DNA from: Chaetoderma sp. LZ-2023a
Taxonomy: Eukaryota; Mollusca; Caudofoveata; Chaetodermatida; Chaetodermatidae
Assembly: GCA_034401795.1 (NCBI GenBank)
Contig: CM067369.1
Span: 87,942,506-88,006,505 of the forward strand
DNA length: 64,000 nt
Direction: 5' to 3'
Shown: positions 63,688 to 64,000 of the stretch, piece after piece
Layout of the letters: each line of letters begins with the position of its first letter
Numbering within the stretch: the first letter of the stretch is position 1
The notes under the pieces: model-generated
Database searches by the model: none
Told to the model about the DNA's origin: nothing
Seen by the model: only the letters and a program-made list of their open reading frames with translations
Made by a program: the position numbers and the translations under genes

Positions 63688-64000
63688 CAAGCATTCTGTA
63701 AGTATTGCTTTGCAATACATGTCCCCTACCTGGTGATATAAATCTTTAGAGATTGACAGTCAAACACTCCATTAAAAATTGACAGAAGCAGCTGAAACCC
63801 GAACTTGATCTGTAACTTCTCATAACATAGCAATAAACCAAGTTTCAGTTATATATGGTGAAGGAGAAGGAGTCTTGAAAGCTGATATGTTTGTATTTCA
63901 TAAGTCGAATGGGGACATAACTCCATCAAAAATTGACACAAACGCCTGAAACTCGAACTTGATCTGTAATTTCTCATAACAAAGCAATGAACCAATTCTC
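63688..64000 (+). mobile_element. H2 Helitron-like repeat, 5' part, cut by window end
   Basis: CAAGCATTCTGTAAGTATTG onward is nearly identical to 9235-9540, including 'cataagtcgaatggggacat'. Confidence 0.75.

Noticed and set aside
1..64000. tRNA or rRNA genes, CRISPR arrays, bacterial operons
   Set aside because: No cloverleaf, rRNA core or regular spacer array was seen. The tandem arrays are degenerate satellites, and the gene structure is eukaryotic.

Overview
This window is animal nuclear DNA, most likely from a mollusc or another marine invertebrate. It is AT-rich, has no operons, shows GT-AG introns, and is packed with transposable elements. The animal assignment rests on an intron-split RagA-type GTPase gene. 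The mollusc suggestion is an inference from the mix of repeats: DIRS elements, a Penelope-like element, TTAA-flanked MITEs and Helitron-like hairpin repeats.

Host gene. The only host gene I can identify with confidence is the RagA (RRAGA/B-type) GTPase of the lysosomal mTORC1 nutrient pathway, on the minus strand. Six exons lie at 63570-63636, 43387-43609, 40342-40437, 39485-39607, 30270-30477 and 16981-17084. They splice in phase and encode everything from the switch region to the stop codon. The first exon or exons, with the P-loop, lie beyond the right edge. The introns (about 20.0, 2.9, 0.7, 9.0 and 13.2 kb) hold nearly everything else. A second host exon is only a candidate (10639-10765, plus strand).

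Mobile elements. Four DIRS-type tyrosine-recombinase retrotransposons, all on the minus strand, dominate: A (10928-14806), B (23162-30203), C (32040-38961) and D (54723-59841). Each has inverted terminal repeats and an internal complementary region (ICR) next to the 3' end. The ICR carries the complement of both outer ends, the family's diagnostic feature. Gene order is gag, reverse transcriptase, RNase H, tyrosine recombinase. A, B and D are one family; C is a diverged one. A has lost RNase H and recombinase, while D has lost the reverse transcriptase. All four carry stops or frameshifts. A Penelope-like element with a GIY-YIG endonuclease (19682-22980, minus) sits inside a small hAT MITE. 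A SINE-like retroposon (45152-45371) and a LINE 3' fragment (15658-16030) are also on the minus strand.

DNA transposon relics. Four hAT-type MITEs have recognisable 8-bp target duplications. A swarm of about 200-bp MITEs is flanked by TTAA, and many carry a palindromic core. Three Helitron-like families (called H1, H2, H3 here) end in a hairpin with CTAA. A hairpin element X (45493-46357) interrupts another repeat that also exists uninterrupted, in inverse orientation, near 51.7 kb. Two minisatellites, several microsatellites and long G/C homopolymers complete the picture.

The most notable points are: RagA exons hemmed in by repeats within a few bases of their splice sites; the DIRS set with complementary deletions and a shared nonsense codon; a -1 frame that stays open across the DIRS pol domain; and a palindrome shared by otherwise different TTAA MITEs.
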